Below are positions 8,585 to 16,905 of a stretch of 64,000 bases of DNA, piece by piece (position 1 is the first letter of the stretch; each line of letters begins with the position of its first letter). A program made the translations under genes and the position numbers. Location: contig JAHHGX010000068.1 of assembly GCA_019359675.1 (NCBI GenBank), positions 62,001 through 126,000 of the forward strand. Reading direction: 5' to 3'. This DNA comes from Calothrix sp. FI2-JRJ7 (GTDB lineage Bacteria > Cyanobacteriota > Cyanobacteriia > Cyanobacteriales > Nostocaceae). The notes under the pieces were generated by a model. That model was not told the DNA's origin, did no database searches, and saw nothing but the letters and a program-made list of their open reading frames with translations.

Positions 8585-9295
8585 TTAACTACACAAAAGT
8601 TCACCTAACCAATTTTCGACTTGTAAGCGCAGACGGCAACCAGCACCATCGTTACTGTTTTGTGAGGTTGGTAGCTTCTCTAAAGCACGACGATAATCGG
8701 CAATAGCCCAATTCCAATCACCCCAAAGATGATAGGTACGTCCACGCTCTGCAAAAATGTGACCCTCGTATTGGTCAAATAACAACGCGCATTCAAAATT
8801 ATCTGTCGCTTCTTCATATCGTCCCAAGTCACGTAGCGTAATTCCACGGTTTATCCAAGCACGCGCATAGCTAGGATTTAAGTCTAATGCTTTGTCGTAA
8901 TCATCCAGTGCTGCCGCTAAATCACCAATTGCAGCGTAATAATTCGCACGGTTATTATAAGCACTGGCTAAATTCGGGTTAAGCTCAATTGCTGTGTTAT
9001 AGTCGCAAATAGCCTTTTGTCTTTCGCCACATTGATAATAAATTAATCCCCGATTATTATAATCAATTGCATTTTCAGGGTGGCGCTGTAAAAGTAAACT
9101 CAACAGTGATATCGCTTCGCGGTAGTCCCCAAGTTTCGCAGAACGCAATGCACAAGAACGTAAGTTCCCATCTCCCACATAGAAATTGTCGTCACTCGAT
9201 GTTTCTTGATGTCGAACCTGGTTTTTTGTACTGGCAACAAACTGGTTGAAGTAGTGTTGCTCATCATCAGATGCGAGAAAAGTGTGAGTATTCAT
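8585..9295 (-). CDS. Tetratricopeptide repeat protein
   Basis: The 236-residue soluble protein carries about five consecutive 34-residue TPR units from residue 45 to 205. Each has the W/N-RG, Y..A...Y..A..L.P consensus (for example YNNRGLIYYQCGERQKAICD and AWINRGITLRDLGRYEEA). A polar 40-residue leader lies before them. TPR arrays bind other proteins; no enzymatic domain is present. There is no signal peptide. It stands alone, and its partner cannot be inferred from neighbours. Confidence 0.85.
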   Translation of the reverse strand: MNTHTFLASDDEQHYFNQFVASTKNQVRHQETSSDDNFYVGDGNLRSCALRSAKLGDYREAISLLSLLLQRHPENAIDYNNRGLIYYQCGERQKAICDYNTAIELNPNLASAYNNRANYYAAIGDLAAALDDYDKALDLNPSYARAWINRGITLRDLGRYEEATDNFECALLFDQYEGHIFAERGRTYHLWGDWNWAIADYRRALEKLPTSQNSNDGAGCRLRLQVENWLGELLCS

Positions 9296-9723
9296 ATCTT
9301 CCTGCCTGCGGTGCTGCTTTGATTGTTGTTGGTTAGTATCGGTACTGCCCCTGTATCAAGAATGAATCTGGTTGTGTGTACGAGGAGGAAGTATCTTTTT
9401 AGAACAGTCACTGCGAATTGACGCGCGTTCATGCTCTAATTCAATTAATGGTCGAATCTATTAATAGATACTTCGTCCCCTGGTTCAATTCCAGAAAAAG
9501 TAAACCTCAATCTGCCAGACTAGGCAAGTGGTGAGAGTTACAGGTTGCTAGAATCCACCTCAAGGATGTATTCGAGCAATTACTCTACAGGGCTTTTAAA
9601 CATTGAGGGTTAAAAGTCGCCTTTCAACCCCTTCGCTTTTATAGTTCCCACCTATAAGCTGGTAGTCTCAATTTTCTGTTAAATAGTTTCTATTTGTTTA
9701 TTAAGTTTTCATAAATTTTTCTT
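9296..9723. other. Divergent spacer
   Basis: This 430-bp stretch separates the TPR gene from the conserved hypothetical gene at 9724, which read away from each other. It must hold both promoters. It includes AATCTATTAATAGATAC (a short palindrome near 9453-9469). I see no RNA gene or repeat-family copy. Confidence 0.35.
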
Positions 9724-10185
9724 ATGTCAGGAACTTCTTACCCCAGCGCACCCGACTTGACTCAAGACGACTATATTGTTCTAGGTTTAGCAACATGCTT
9801 CGTCAAAGAAGAGGGTGAAGTCCATCAAGTCGAAGTTATCGAACCAATACCATCAGCAGCGTTAGAAGCACTAGTTAAAGGAATTCCCACTTCGTATAAA
9901 TTTGCCTGTGGAACAACGCTTGGAAGTATTTTAAGCGGCAGTAACTTTCAAATTCCCTCAGAATTTCCCGAAACTGCTCAATTAAGTGACGAATTCGAGC
10001 AAAGACTGTTCTCTGCTGCGCGTACTTACAAACGACGCGAAAGTGCTAAATCTCTGATTCCTGAAGGTACATGTTACAAAGACTTTCAATACTCCATTGA
10101 CCGTAAGCGTGTACTAAACGCCGCACGAGTCATCACAAAAGACGACAACGTTAAACAGCATCCAAATACCCACAAAATCCTTTAA
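9724..10185 (+). CDS. Conserved cyanobacterial protein of unknown function
   Basis: The 153-residue soluble protein resembles a family I recall from many cyanobacteria. Its landmarks are APDLTQDDYIVLGLATCF at the N-terminus, EPIPSAALEAL, AARTYKRR near residue 100 and the strongly kept C-terminus NAARVITKDDNVKQH. No signal peptide, membrane segment or catalytic motif is visible. Function is unknown. A nested palindromic repeat follows 3 nt after the stop. Confidence 0.7.
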   Translation: MSGTSYPSAPDLTQDDYIVLGLATCFVKEEGEVHQVEVIEPIPSAALEALVKGIPTSYKFACGTTLGSILSGSNFQIPSEFPETAQLSDEFEQRLFSAARTYKRRESAKSLIPEGTCYKDFQYSIDRKRVLNAARVITKDDNVKQHPNTHKIL

Positions 10186-10188
10186 AGA

Positions 10189-10321
10189 GGTAGGGTGCGT
10201 GACGCCATAACAATCGTGAAGTAAAACTAATGTAGGGTGCGTGAAAGCTATTTAAATCTATCAATGTAACAGAATATTAAAATGCTTTCACGCACCCTAC
10301 GAGCGTCACGCACCTTACGAG
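10189..10321. repeat. Two nested palindromic repeats, one inserted in another
   Basis: The outer pair is GGTAGGGTGCGTGACGCC (10189-10206) and GCGTCACGCACCTTACGAG (10303-10321). Between them lies a complete inner element: GTAGGGTGCGTGAAAGCT (10232-10249) with GCTTTCACGCACCCTACGAG (10284-10303). The outer arms match the element at 11671-11744 and the inner matches 2381-2455. The distal end runs into TTAGGAGTTATT, which is the ribosome-binding site of the next gene. Confidence 0.8.
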
Positions 10322-10333
10322 TTAGGAGTTATT

Positions 10334-10885
10334 ATGCTTAAACTATATGCAGGCGCCCGCAGTCGCGCATCAATCGTTCAGTGGTATCTTGAAGAATTGA
10401 GTGTTCCTTATGAGCTAGTCATACTCGACATGGCAGCAGGAGAACATCGTCAAGATGCGTTTTTAGCAATAAACCCGTTTGGCAAAGTCCCAGCAATAGT
10501 AGACGGTGACTTTAAATTATGGGAGTCAGGCGCCATTTTAATGTACCTTGCCGAAAAACACGCAGGAATTACATCAGTAGAAACACGTGCAGTACTTAAT
10601 CAATGGGTATTATTTGGTAATTCAACTTTGGCAACAGGAGTTTTTATCGAAGCAAGCAGAGAAAAAGAAATGCCGCGTTTGATGACGGCACTTAATAATA
10701 TGTTCGAGAAGCAACCTTTTATTATGGGTGACGAATTTACGGTTGCTGATGTCGCTGTTGGCTCTATCCTTTGTTACATTCCAATAATGTTAAAACTTGA
10801 TTTAAGTGCTTACCCAGCAGTACTTGATTATATGAAGCGGATGACCGAACGCGATGGATTTAAAAAAAGTATTGGCGCCCGTTAG
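10334..10885 (+). CDS. Glutathione S-transferase family protein
   Basis: The 183-residue protein has a thioredoxin-fold N-terminal domain (residues 1-75: LYAGARSRASIVQWYLEEL, then INPFGKVPAIVDG and WESGAILMYLAEK, where the ES pair binds the gamma-glutamyl part of glutathione). An all-helical C-terminal domain follows, with FTVADVAVGS, the N-capping box of GSTs. It is somewhat short for a GST. The Shine-Dalgarno AGGAG comes from the tail of the repeat in front. The stop lies in a palindromic repeat shared with the convergent gene. Confidence 0.88.
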   Translation: MLKLYAGARSRASIVQWYLEELSVPYELVILDMAAGEHRQDAFLAINPFGKVPAIVDGDFKLWESGAILMYLAEKHAGITSVETRAVLNQWVLFGNSTLATGVFIEASREKEMPRLMTALNNMFEKQPFIMGDEFTVADVAVGSILCYIPIMLKLDLSAYPAVLDYMKRMTERDGFKKSIGAR

Positions 10886-10945
10886 GCAACGGATATAAAC
10901 GGATGTAACGGATAAGTTGTTCTGGCATCCGTTACATCTGTTGCC
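10885..10945. repeat. CGGATGTAACGGAT palindromic repeat covering two convergent gene ends
   Basis: GGCAACGGAT...CGGATGTAACGGAT pairs with ATCCGTTACATC..TTGCC. A second copy in the opposite orientation lies at 62291-62349. This copy contains the last base of the GST stop and the last codons and stop of the 2Fe-2S gene, so it probably serves both as a terminator. Confidence 0.75.
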
Positions 10946-11567
10946 AATGGTCTTCTATTAGAGATGCAATATCAGTGGGTTTAACTTGGCTGTATTTTTT
11001 ATTACCAAGTTGTACAATACAGTTAGGCGCCTTGGAGCATTTTTTTAAACAGCCAGTGCTTTGAATTTTAACTTTATCTCGCACTTCAGATACTTGCTGT
11101 TGCGATAGCTTGGTTTTACTAAGGGTTTTTTCTATTTTTGATAATAATTCTTTGGCGCCTCGTTTACGACAACCAGAACCTTGACATACCAAAATTTTGG
11201 CTTTTTTTGAACATTCAGGGTTATGGGTAGTGTGTAGGGGTGATTTATTTATAGGGCAGACAGGTAAAGGTATGACATCATATGCTTTGAGCTTGATATC
11301 ACCTGTACTCGTGTGTAATTTACTATAACCGATGACGCGAATGTGGGCGCCTGGTATTAAAGAACCAGAAAGTGCTTTTCGTAATTCTTTAGGAAGTTTG
11401 ATTTTCAAATTTCCGGCTGTAAGTGCGGTAACGGCGTTACACTTGGTTAAAGCAAATTGTAGATATTTGAATTTTTGGGACTTGAATTTTTTGGCATGTT
11501 TGTCTGCAAAACCCAGAAATTCACCTTCAATGTCAAATTCTGATAGTTTGAGATAGTTGTTACCCAT
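10932..11567 (-). CDS. (2Fe-2S) ferredoxin-like protein with thioredoxin fold
   Basis: The 211-residue protein has an N-terminal beta-rich half (residues 1-105) and a C-terminal half with LVCQGSGCRKRGA and TGCLKKCSKAPN. Its cysteines at about 128, 133, 174 and 178 match the cluster ligands of thioredoxin-like 2Fe-2S ferredoxins and NuoE. Cyanobacteria often have such a protein with the same two-part layout. It may act as a small electron carrier; partners are unknown. It lies just downstream of nifVZT on the same strand, but a palindromic repeat and about 185 bp separate them. Its final QQM codons come from a repeat. Confidence 0.75.
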   Translation of the reverse strand: MGNNYLKLSEFDIEGEFLGFADKHAKKFKSQKFKYLQFALTKCNAVTALTAGNLKIKLPKELRKALSGSLIPGAHIRVIGYSKLHTSTGDIKLKAYDVIPLPVCPINKSPLHTTHNPECSKKAKILVCQGSGCRKRGAKELLSKIEKTLSKTKLSQQQVSEVRDKVKIQSTGCLKKCSKAPNCIVQLGNKKYSQVKPTDIASLIEDHWQQM

Positions 11568-11670
11568 TTTAGATATTTAATTAATAGATAGGGGTAGATT
11601 GTAAGTAATATGGCGCCAATAAGAAGCTAAGAGTAATTGTTAAATATGAGCTATTAACTCCTAACTCAGC

Positions 11671-11744
11671 CTCGTAAGGTGCGTGACGCTACGCTCATCA
11701 CTTGCTTCATTTAAAAATTTTTCATAGCGTCACGCACCCTACCG
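11671..11744. repeat. Palindromic repeat, GTAGGGTGCGTGACGC family
   Basis: CTCGTAAGGTGCGTGACGCTA pairs with a TAGCGTCACGCACCCTACC end, about 74 bp in all. It is in the opposite orientation to the outer element at 10189-10321 and lies downstream of nifT, 10 nt from its stop, so it probably also terminates the nif transcript. A lone half-copy sits near 50243-50255. Confidence 0.7.
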
Positions 11745-11753
11745 GAGCGCCTC

Positions 11754-11957
11754 TTAATTTACTCGTCTTGCTTCGTAGGTTTGAGGAATTTTTAGAGGTT
11801 CGGCTAAATTTGAAATCTCTAATTCCCAACCGTTTGCTAAGGTGAAAACTTTACCTGCTTCGGAATCGATTTGTTTGACAACTTCTTCCTCTAGGTCTTT
11901 TTTGGGAACGTAGACTGTCAACTTGCCAGCAGAATTTTCACGCAACATTACTTTCAT
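11754..11957 (-). CDS. nifT: NifT/FixU family protein
   Basis: The 67-residue protein is typical NifT: MKVMLRENSAGKLTVYVPKKDLEE followed by LANGWELEI. It is a small accessory protein of nitrogenase clusters with no firmly proven role. Its ATG overlaps the nifZ stop by 4 nt (ATGA type), so translation is probably coupled. It is the last gene of nifV-nifZ-nifT. Confidence 0.93.
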   Translation of the reverse strand: MKVMLRENSAGKLTVYVPKKDLEEEVVKQIDSEAGKVFTLANGWELEISNLAEPLKIPQTYEARRVN

Positions 11958-12241
11958 CTATTTGCCTCTTTATCTGGATTTTTTTCAATTAGTTCAAGTT
12001 CCTTTTTTTTACACCCAACGACAAACCCTGACTGTAAAAAATGCACTGCGTATATATACGAGCTTTGCAGAAATGTGCCTATACTAACGACGTATCCAAT
12101 TTCTCCCTTTTTGGCAAGAACAGTACCAATTTCTTGACCGGGAAAGGTTCCATCATTTTTTAGAAGCTTACGAGTACGAACTTTATCGCCAATCTCAAAT
12201 TCTGGTGGCGAATGTAGTTCCATTTCATCAGATTGTTGCAT
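11954..12241 (-). CDS. nifZ: Nitrogen fixation protein NifZ
   Basis: The 95-residue protein carries the NifZ core: FEIGDKVRTRKLLKNDGTFPG, GEIGYVVSIGTFLQSSYIYAVHF and a C-terminal VVGCKKKELELI. NifZ is known to help form the second P-cluster of the MoFe protein. It follows nifV by 12 nt and overlaps nifT by 4 nt. Confidence 0.95.
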   Translation of the reverse strand: MQQSDEMELHSPPEFEIGDKVRTRKLLKNDGTFPGQEIGTVLAKKGEIGYVVSIGTFLQSSYIYAVHFLQSGFVVGCKKKELELIEKNPDKEANR

Positions 12242-12253
12242 GGCTTTATACCT

Positions 12254-13363
12254 CTATTTACGTGCTAAATTCAAGAGTTCTTGCGTAGTTAGGCTACGTT
12301 TTTTGTGAGTTGATTCTTGCCGTACAGCGTCTAATACTGTTTGAGTTTCTTCGTGATTTAGGACAATGCCATGCTCTTTTAGCACGTTCATTAGTAAATG
12401 CCGTCCAGAATGCTTGCCAACAACTAGGCGCCGTTCCCAACCAACTTCTTCTGGTGCGAACGGTTCATAAGTGCTGGGGTTTTGTAATACACCGTGGGCG
12501 TGAATTCCTGACTCGTGAGCAAAGGTATTGTCACCCACAATTGCTTTCCAAGGTGGAACGTTGCAACCAGATGCTTTTGCAACTAATCGGGAAAGTTCTA
12601 ACAGTCGGCGTGTATCTATACCCAAGTCAATGCCGTGCAAACGTTTGAGCGCCATTACGACTTCTTCTAATGCAGCATTACCAGCACGCTCACCCAACCC
12701 ATTTACGGTAGTGTTAATTGATGTTGCACCAGCTTTGACACCTACGAGTGCATTTGCTGTTGCTAGTCCAAAGTCGTTGTGGGTGTGCATTTCCACAGGA
12801 ATCTGCAAACCTGTAACAAGTTTTTTAACACGTGTGCAGGTACTAAAAGGGTCAAGTATTCCTACTGTGTCGCAAAATCTAAATCTAGAGGCGCCCCATT
12901 CTTGAGCATATAATGCAACGTCTTGAAGGAAGCATTCATCAGCTCTAGAAGAATCTTCACCACCGACGGCAACCCATAGTCCGTTATCAACAGCATAGCT
13001 GATCGAATTTCTGAGTTGCTGTAACGTTGTACGCCATTGTCCCTGAAATTTAGCTGCTATTTGAACTCCAGAAACAGGTATAGATATGTGAACTCGACGC
13101 AATCCGCACTTTATCGAAGCTTGAATATCAGAAATAACTGCACGGTTCCAGCCAAGCAGTTTAGCTTTTAAGCCAGAATCTAATATTGCGCGAATTGCAT
13201 AGGTTTCTTCCCGACCCATTGCCGGAATACCGACTTCTAGCTCATGAACACCGATTGCATCTAAAAACTTAGCAATCGCAACTTTTTCTTGCAAATTAAA
13301 CGCAACGCCAGCAGCTTGTTCGCCATCACGCAGCGTAGTGTCGTTTATGGAGATTTCGTTCAT
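12254..13363 (-). CDS. nifV: Homocitrate synthase
   Basis: NifV condenses acetyl-CoA with 2-oxoglutarate to homocitrate, the organic ligand of the FeMo cofactor. The 369-residue protein has the HMGL/LeuA-type TIM barrel: [14 protein letters not shown] at the N-terminus with the catalytic Arg and metal-binding Asp, [12 protein letters not shown] with the HxH metal ligands, [19 protein letters not shown], and a C-terminal GKHSGRH segment. It lacks the LeuA regulatory domain, as NifV does. It opens the nifVZT group. Transcription probably rises with nitrogen step-down, but I see no convincing NtcA or NifB-type promoter upstream. Confidence 0.95.
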   Translation of the reverse strand: MNEISINDTTLRDGEQAAGVAFNLQEKVAIAKFLDAIGVHELEVGIPAMGREETYAIRAILDSGLKAKLLGWNRAVISDIQASIKCGLRRVHISIPVSGVQIAAKFQGQWRTTLQQLRNSISYAVDNGLWVAVGGEDSSRADECFLQDVALYAQEWGASRFRFCDTVGILDPFSTCTRVKKLVTGLQIPVEMHTHNDFGLATANALVGVKAGATSINTTVNGLGERAGNAALEEVVMALKRLHGIDLGIDTRRLLELSRLVAKASGCNVPPWKAIVGDNTFAHESGIHAHGVLQNPSTYEPFAPEEVGWERRLVVGKHSGRHLLMNVLKEHGIVLNHEETQTVLDAVRQESTHKKRSLTTQELLNLARK

Positions 13364-13664
13364 CTAATAAATACCTAATACAATTAACTAACGCATAAAC
13401 TAGTGCATAATTTTGATGATTTTAATAATTTACACATTTATACATATACCTACTGCTATTAATTTTCCTTCGCTAAAGTCTTTATATAACTTTTGCCTAG
13501 TAATAATAATTTATCTGTATACTAACCGACCATAAAGCTAACTATTTATGAATCATTTTTACTTGTATATATTGCAATTTTACTGATTAGTATGTATCAA
13601 ATTAAAATTCTAAAAACCGAGTTCATTAGCGTATAAAAACAATTTCATATATTTTGATGTGTAT
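13364..13664. other. AT-rich spacer upstream of nifV
   Basis: About 300 bp, very AT-rich, upstream of nifV and downstream of the DUF2949 gene, all on the minus strand. It should hold the nif promoter. I searched for GTA-N8-TAC and found only the imperfect GTAGGTATATGTAT on the minus strand. Confidence 0.35.
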
Positions 13665-13865
13665 TTATAACACTTGCTTTTCTAACCAATCAAAAATACG
13701 TGCGAGTTCTTCAATGTTAACCAATCCATATTGCCAAAGTAACATAGGAAAAGGTGCATTTTTTGACTCTGGATGCCTTAGAGCTACTGAAATATCATCT
13801 GTTGACAGGTTAATTTCGTTTTGCAAAAAATGAATTAATTTTGTGTCACTATTACAACTTATCAT
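13665..13865 (-). CDS. DUF2949 family small cyanobacterial protein
   Basis: The 66-residue soluble protein matches the pattern I recall for DUF2949: LIHFLQNEINLSTDDISVALR, then PFPMLLWQYGLVNIEELARIFDWLE. No catalytic motif or membrane segment is present. Function unknown. It lies about 50 nt downstream of the next small gene on the same strand, so they may be cotranscribed. Confidence 0.75.
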   Translation of the reverse strand: MISCNSDTKLIHFLQNEINLSTDDISVALRHPESKNAPFPMLLWQYGLVNIEELARIFDWLEKQVL

Positions 13866-13918
13866 ACTTAACTAAACTCCTCTAATTGCCTCCCGCTAAC
13901 TATTGACCTGACAAAAAG

Positions 13919-14164
13919 TTATAGGCGCCAACATTGTTCAAGCCAATCAATTAAATCGGCTCGATTCGCAAAAAACTGCATCAAAGTGCTACGGACAAGA
14001 ATAGCTGTAAGGACGCTGTTAATATGCACTCGTAACGAACCATCGTCTGGACACCAGCAAGCAATTGTTAACTCTTGTAAGCGATGATAAATTTGCCAAC
14101 GTTCTGCAAACGGAATGTTGATAATTTGCAGCTTTTGATTTCCTAAATGATTCTGTGGAAACAT
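13919..14164 (-). CDS. Small conserved cyanobacterial protein of unknown function
   Basis: The 81-residue soluble protein has INIPFAERWQIYHRLQEL, ACWCPDDGSLRVHIN and a C-terminal RADLIDWLEQCW. These look like a short cyanobacterial family I recall without a known role. It may share a transcript with the DUF2949 gene. The C-terminal WLEQCW resembles the WLEKQ end of that neighbour, which may be coincidence. Confidence 0.6.
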   Translation of the reverse strand: MFPQNHLGNQKLQIINIPFAERWQIYHRLQELTIACWCPDDGSLRVHINSVLTAILVRSTLMQFFANRADLIDWLEQCWRL

Positions 14165-14733
14165 GTCTGATTTGGGAGCGATGTGCTAGTTTTATGCTTA
14201 TATCAGGCGCCTTGAACTAGCTAGCTCAGGACATGCGTGTTAAATTTATTGAACTAATTAATAATGTACTCAACTATCCAAATATATATAAATATAGACT
14301 TAACAAAACTTTAAAATCTTTCTTAGGGTAGGGGCACGAGCATTTATAGAGTGAGGTACTAGATTTTTTGGGGTAAGGGATAAGTATTTTTGCACTCAAT
14401 CTAAAAGTCAGAACCGCCTAAAATCATCATCTTGGAGCCAATTCTTTTTTTAAATCAACTTGTACTCACACATAATCAAGCAATACAAATAAGTAAAGTT
14501 TTGTATATCTAGCCACTCTTCGCCATCATATACCGATATTGACTAGAACATATGATTTCTTTAAGTTGTTTTCAGAAACCCAGAAACCTGGTTTCTTTAT
14601 GAGAGATTAAAGTTTTATTGCAAAATCTACTAGAAACCAGGTTTCTGTAATTTTTTTAACAATAAAATGCTACTAGATGATAAAATCAAGCGGTTTATCG
14701 ACAAAAATTAAAAACTAAAAGGGCTGTGTAAAA
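14165..14733. other. Spacer with an AGAAACC repeat
   Basis: About 570 bp between divergent genes. At 14573-14647 is a copy of the AGAAACC(C/T)GGTTTCT repeat: two arms around an AT-rich middle with TTTTATTGCAAAATC. The remaining sequence should hold the promoter of the HExxH protein; its ATG at 14734 follows AAAAGGG. Nothing else recognised. Confidence 0.5.
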
Positions 14734-16713
14734 ATGGCAGAACAAAGAAAACCTGCGTCTCGAAAAGTTTCCTCTACGTCTAAACCTTCTTCGGCACAAA
14801 AGCGTCCGTTGGCAAGAAGAGCATCAAGTGCCTCGAAGGTTTCCTCGACGGAAAAAAAAACGAAAGAGGCACAAGTTGCTTCTGCCTCAAACGCTTTAGA
14901 TGATGAAGAAGTTATCGCAACAGTTGAAGACACAACCTCTACAACTGAGACTGCAACCCAAGAAGTCTCGGCGCCAACTCAGGAACCTGTCGCAAAAAAG
15001 GCGCCTGCAACTAAATTAATGGGGATGTTTTTACAAGACCCTAGCTTGCCGAAACTAAGAGGTAACTATAAATTTCCTCTAGACAAAGACTATTTAATAG
15101 CAACAGGTTCAAGTCGGTTTACGATTCGAGATACCAATGAAGCTGGAGAACCCGTTTTCGCAAGTCCTGATTGGTCAAAACAAGACGACTTATCGTTTGA
15201 GCATTTCGAGCTTCAGGGTTTAGTAGATAACCCAGCATTCCATCAGGTAAATGTATTTGGTGTATTAAGTCGTACCTTAGATTTAGTAGAAGAAGAAGTT
15301 GGTCATCCCATAGTTTGGAAAGATGGTGGGCCTCTTATTATTCGTCCTCATGCATTTGAAGGGATGAACGCATATTATGACCCAATGAATCCTTCGCTTA
15401 ATTTTGGCTACTTTAATTCTCCGTTCCGACGGGCGCCAGTTTGGACATGTTTATCGCACGATATAGTTTCGCACGAATTAGGACACGCGATTCTAGATAC
15501 CTTCCGTCCTCTATATTTATATAGTAGTGATATTGATGCATCGGCATTACATGAATCTTTTGCTGATATCTTAGCAATGTTCGCAGCACTGCAATATCCA
15601 AGTGTAGTTGAATATATATATAGAGAAACAGGTGGTGATATGCGCCATCCAAGTTTAATTACTCATCTAGCAGAGGAATTTGGTGTAGGTATTTTTGGTG
15701 CAGGTGTACCTTATTTACGTTCTGCACTCGAAGGAGCAAAATATGCTGCTGACACACCTAAAGAACCGCATGTACGTTCAACAATTTGGACTGCTGCGAT
15801 TTACGAAATTATGCAAAAACTCGTCGAAGCTATACAACCAAATGCTTCTGATGATACAGCATCCGGGTTTGCAGGATTTATCGCTGCACTTGTCAAAGCT
15901 ACGCACGTATTAAAAGGAATGCTCATCCGTGCGCTGCATTACACTCCACCAACTTCGTTATCAATGCCAATGTTGGCACGCTTAATATACGAAGCTGACG
16001 CGCGTGTTTATCCTACTGACAGCAAATTTAGAGATATTGCTAAAGAAGTATTTGTCGCGCGCAACTTGTGGAATGAAAAAATAGATTTGAAGGCGCCTGA
16101 TATTGGTAATGTATTTAAAGAGCTACAAGGCGCCGATATACGCACATTAATGCGGGCAGTTGTTCATAACGCTCCGGCATTACGTATACCAGAAAGTGCC
16201 TCACGTTTTCTCAAACCACGTTTAATTACTACCACCCGTCGTATAGACAAAGTAAAAGAAGGCGAAGAAACCACAATCAAAGAAATTACAGAACACTACC
16301 TTGAATATACTTATGAATATTCACAAATGGTGTCAGATTTTCTCTCCGGTGGCATGAGCGCATTTACCGTCTACGGTGGTGGAACCTTAGTAATGGATGA
16401 AAACTGGAACCCCGTTTGTCTCGCAGCTTACCCAGAACCCATACAACAAGACCCAGCAGGCGCCGAAGGAGGCAAAGCGGCATGGAAACGTGTACGTGAA
16501 CAGTTCGATAAAATACACGGAGGCAGCATTCAACGCACACTAGCATCCAAAGACGAAAACCGCAGTCTCAAAGACCGTCCCGTCGTTCCCGGTTGCCCAT
16601 TCGTAATTCAATCAACATCAACAGGAGGATACCGACTAATGCGCCGTTGCTGCAACCTGCACGAACACATCAAAGGCATTTCAGTTAGTCAAAATGGACT
16701 TGCTGACTCGTAA
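14734..16713 (+). CDS. Gluzincin-type (HExxH...E) putative metalloprotease
   Basis: The 659-residue protein opens with a Ser/Lys/Ala-rich, then acidic Thr-rich, low-complexity tail of about 95 residues with no signal peptide. The core has HELGH at 247-251 and a third ligand Glu274 in HESFADIL, the HExxH...ExxAD arrangement of thermolysin-like M4 peptidases. A second domain (from about residue 430) ends with a cysteine pair, RRCCNLHEH. It could be a cytoplasmic protease or one exported by a non-classical route. I do not recognise a characterised orthologue. A strong terminator follows. It stands alone. Confidence 0.7.
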   Translation: MAEQRKPASRKVSSTSKPSSAQKRPLARRASSASKVSSTEKKTKEAQVASASNALDDEEVIATVEDTTSTTETATQEVSAPTQEPVAKKAPATKLMGMFLQDPSLPKLRGNYKFPLDKDYLIATGSSRFTIRDTNEAGEPVFASPDWSKQDDLSFEHFELQGLVDNPAFHQVNVFGVLSRTLDLVEEEVGHPIVWKDGGPLIIRPHAFEGMNAYYDPMNPSLNFGYFNSPFRRAPVWTCLSHDIVSHELGHAILDTFRPLYLYSSDIDASALHESFADILAMFAALQYPSVVEYIYRETGGDMRHPSLITHLAEEFGVGIFGAGVPYLRSALEGAKYAADTPKEPHVRSTIWTAAIYEIMQKLVEAIQPNASDDTASGFAGFIAALVKATHVLKGMLIRALHYTPPTSLSMPMLARLIYEADARVYPTDSKFRDIAKEVFVARNLWNEKIDLKAPDIGNVFKELQGADIRTLMRAVVHNAPALRIPESASRFLKPRLITTTRRIDKVKEGEETTIKEITEHYLEYTYEYSQMVSDFLSGGMSAFTVYGGGTLVMDENWNPVCLAAYPEPIQQDPAGAEGGKAAWKRVREQFDKIHGGSIQRTLASKDENRSLKDRPVVPGCPFVIQSTSTGGYRLMRRCCNLHEHIKGISVSQNGLADS

Positions 16714-16747
16714 ACTGTGTGGTCTTTATTTAATACTTCTCTTGTGG

Positions 16748-16767
16748 AACGGCTGTCCCCAGCCGTT
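16748..16767 (+). terminator. Rho-independent terminator
   Basis: AACGGCTG and CAGCCGTT form a perfect 8-bp stem with a TCCC loop, followed by ATTTTGTAT, 35 nt after the stop of the metalloprotease-like gene. A second hairpin, GGGCG-AGGA-CGCCC, lies at 16849-16862 towards the convergent hydrolase gene. Confidence 0.7.
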
Positions 16768-16905
16768 ATTTTGTATAATTAGTCCATATTTTAGGCAGCG
16801 AAAACTAAGCAAACATCCCAATATACAATCCACCGGTGGTAAAACGACGGGCGAGGACGCCCATCGCACAAGAGAATTATCCCACAATAAAATATCCCAT
16901 AAGAC

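Noticed and set aside
13364-13664. NtcA site upstream of nifV
   Set aside because: The best match, GTAGGTATATGTAT, fails at the second half of GTA-N8-TAC.
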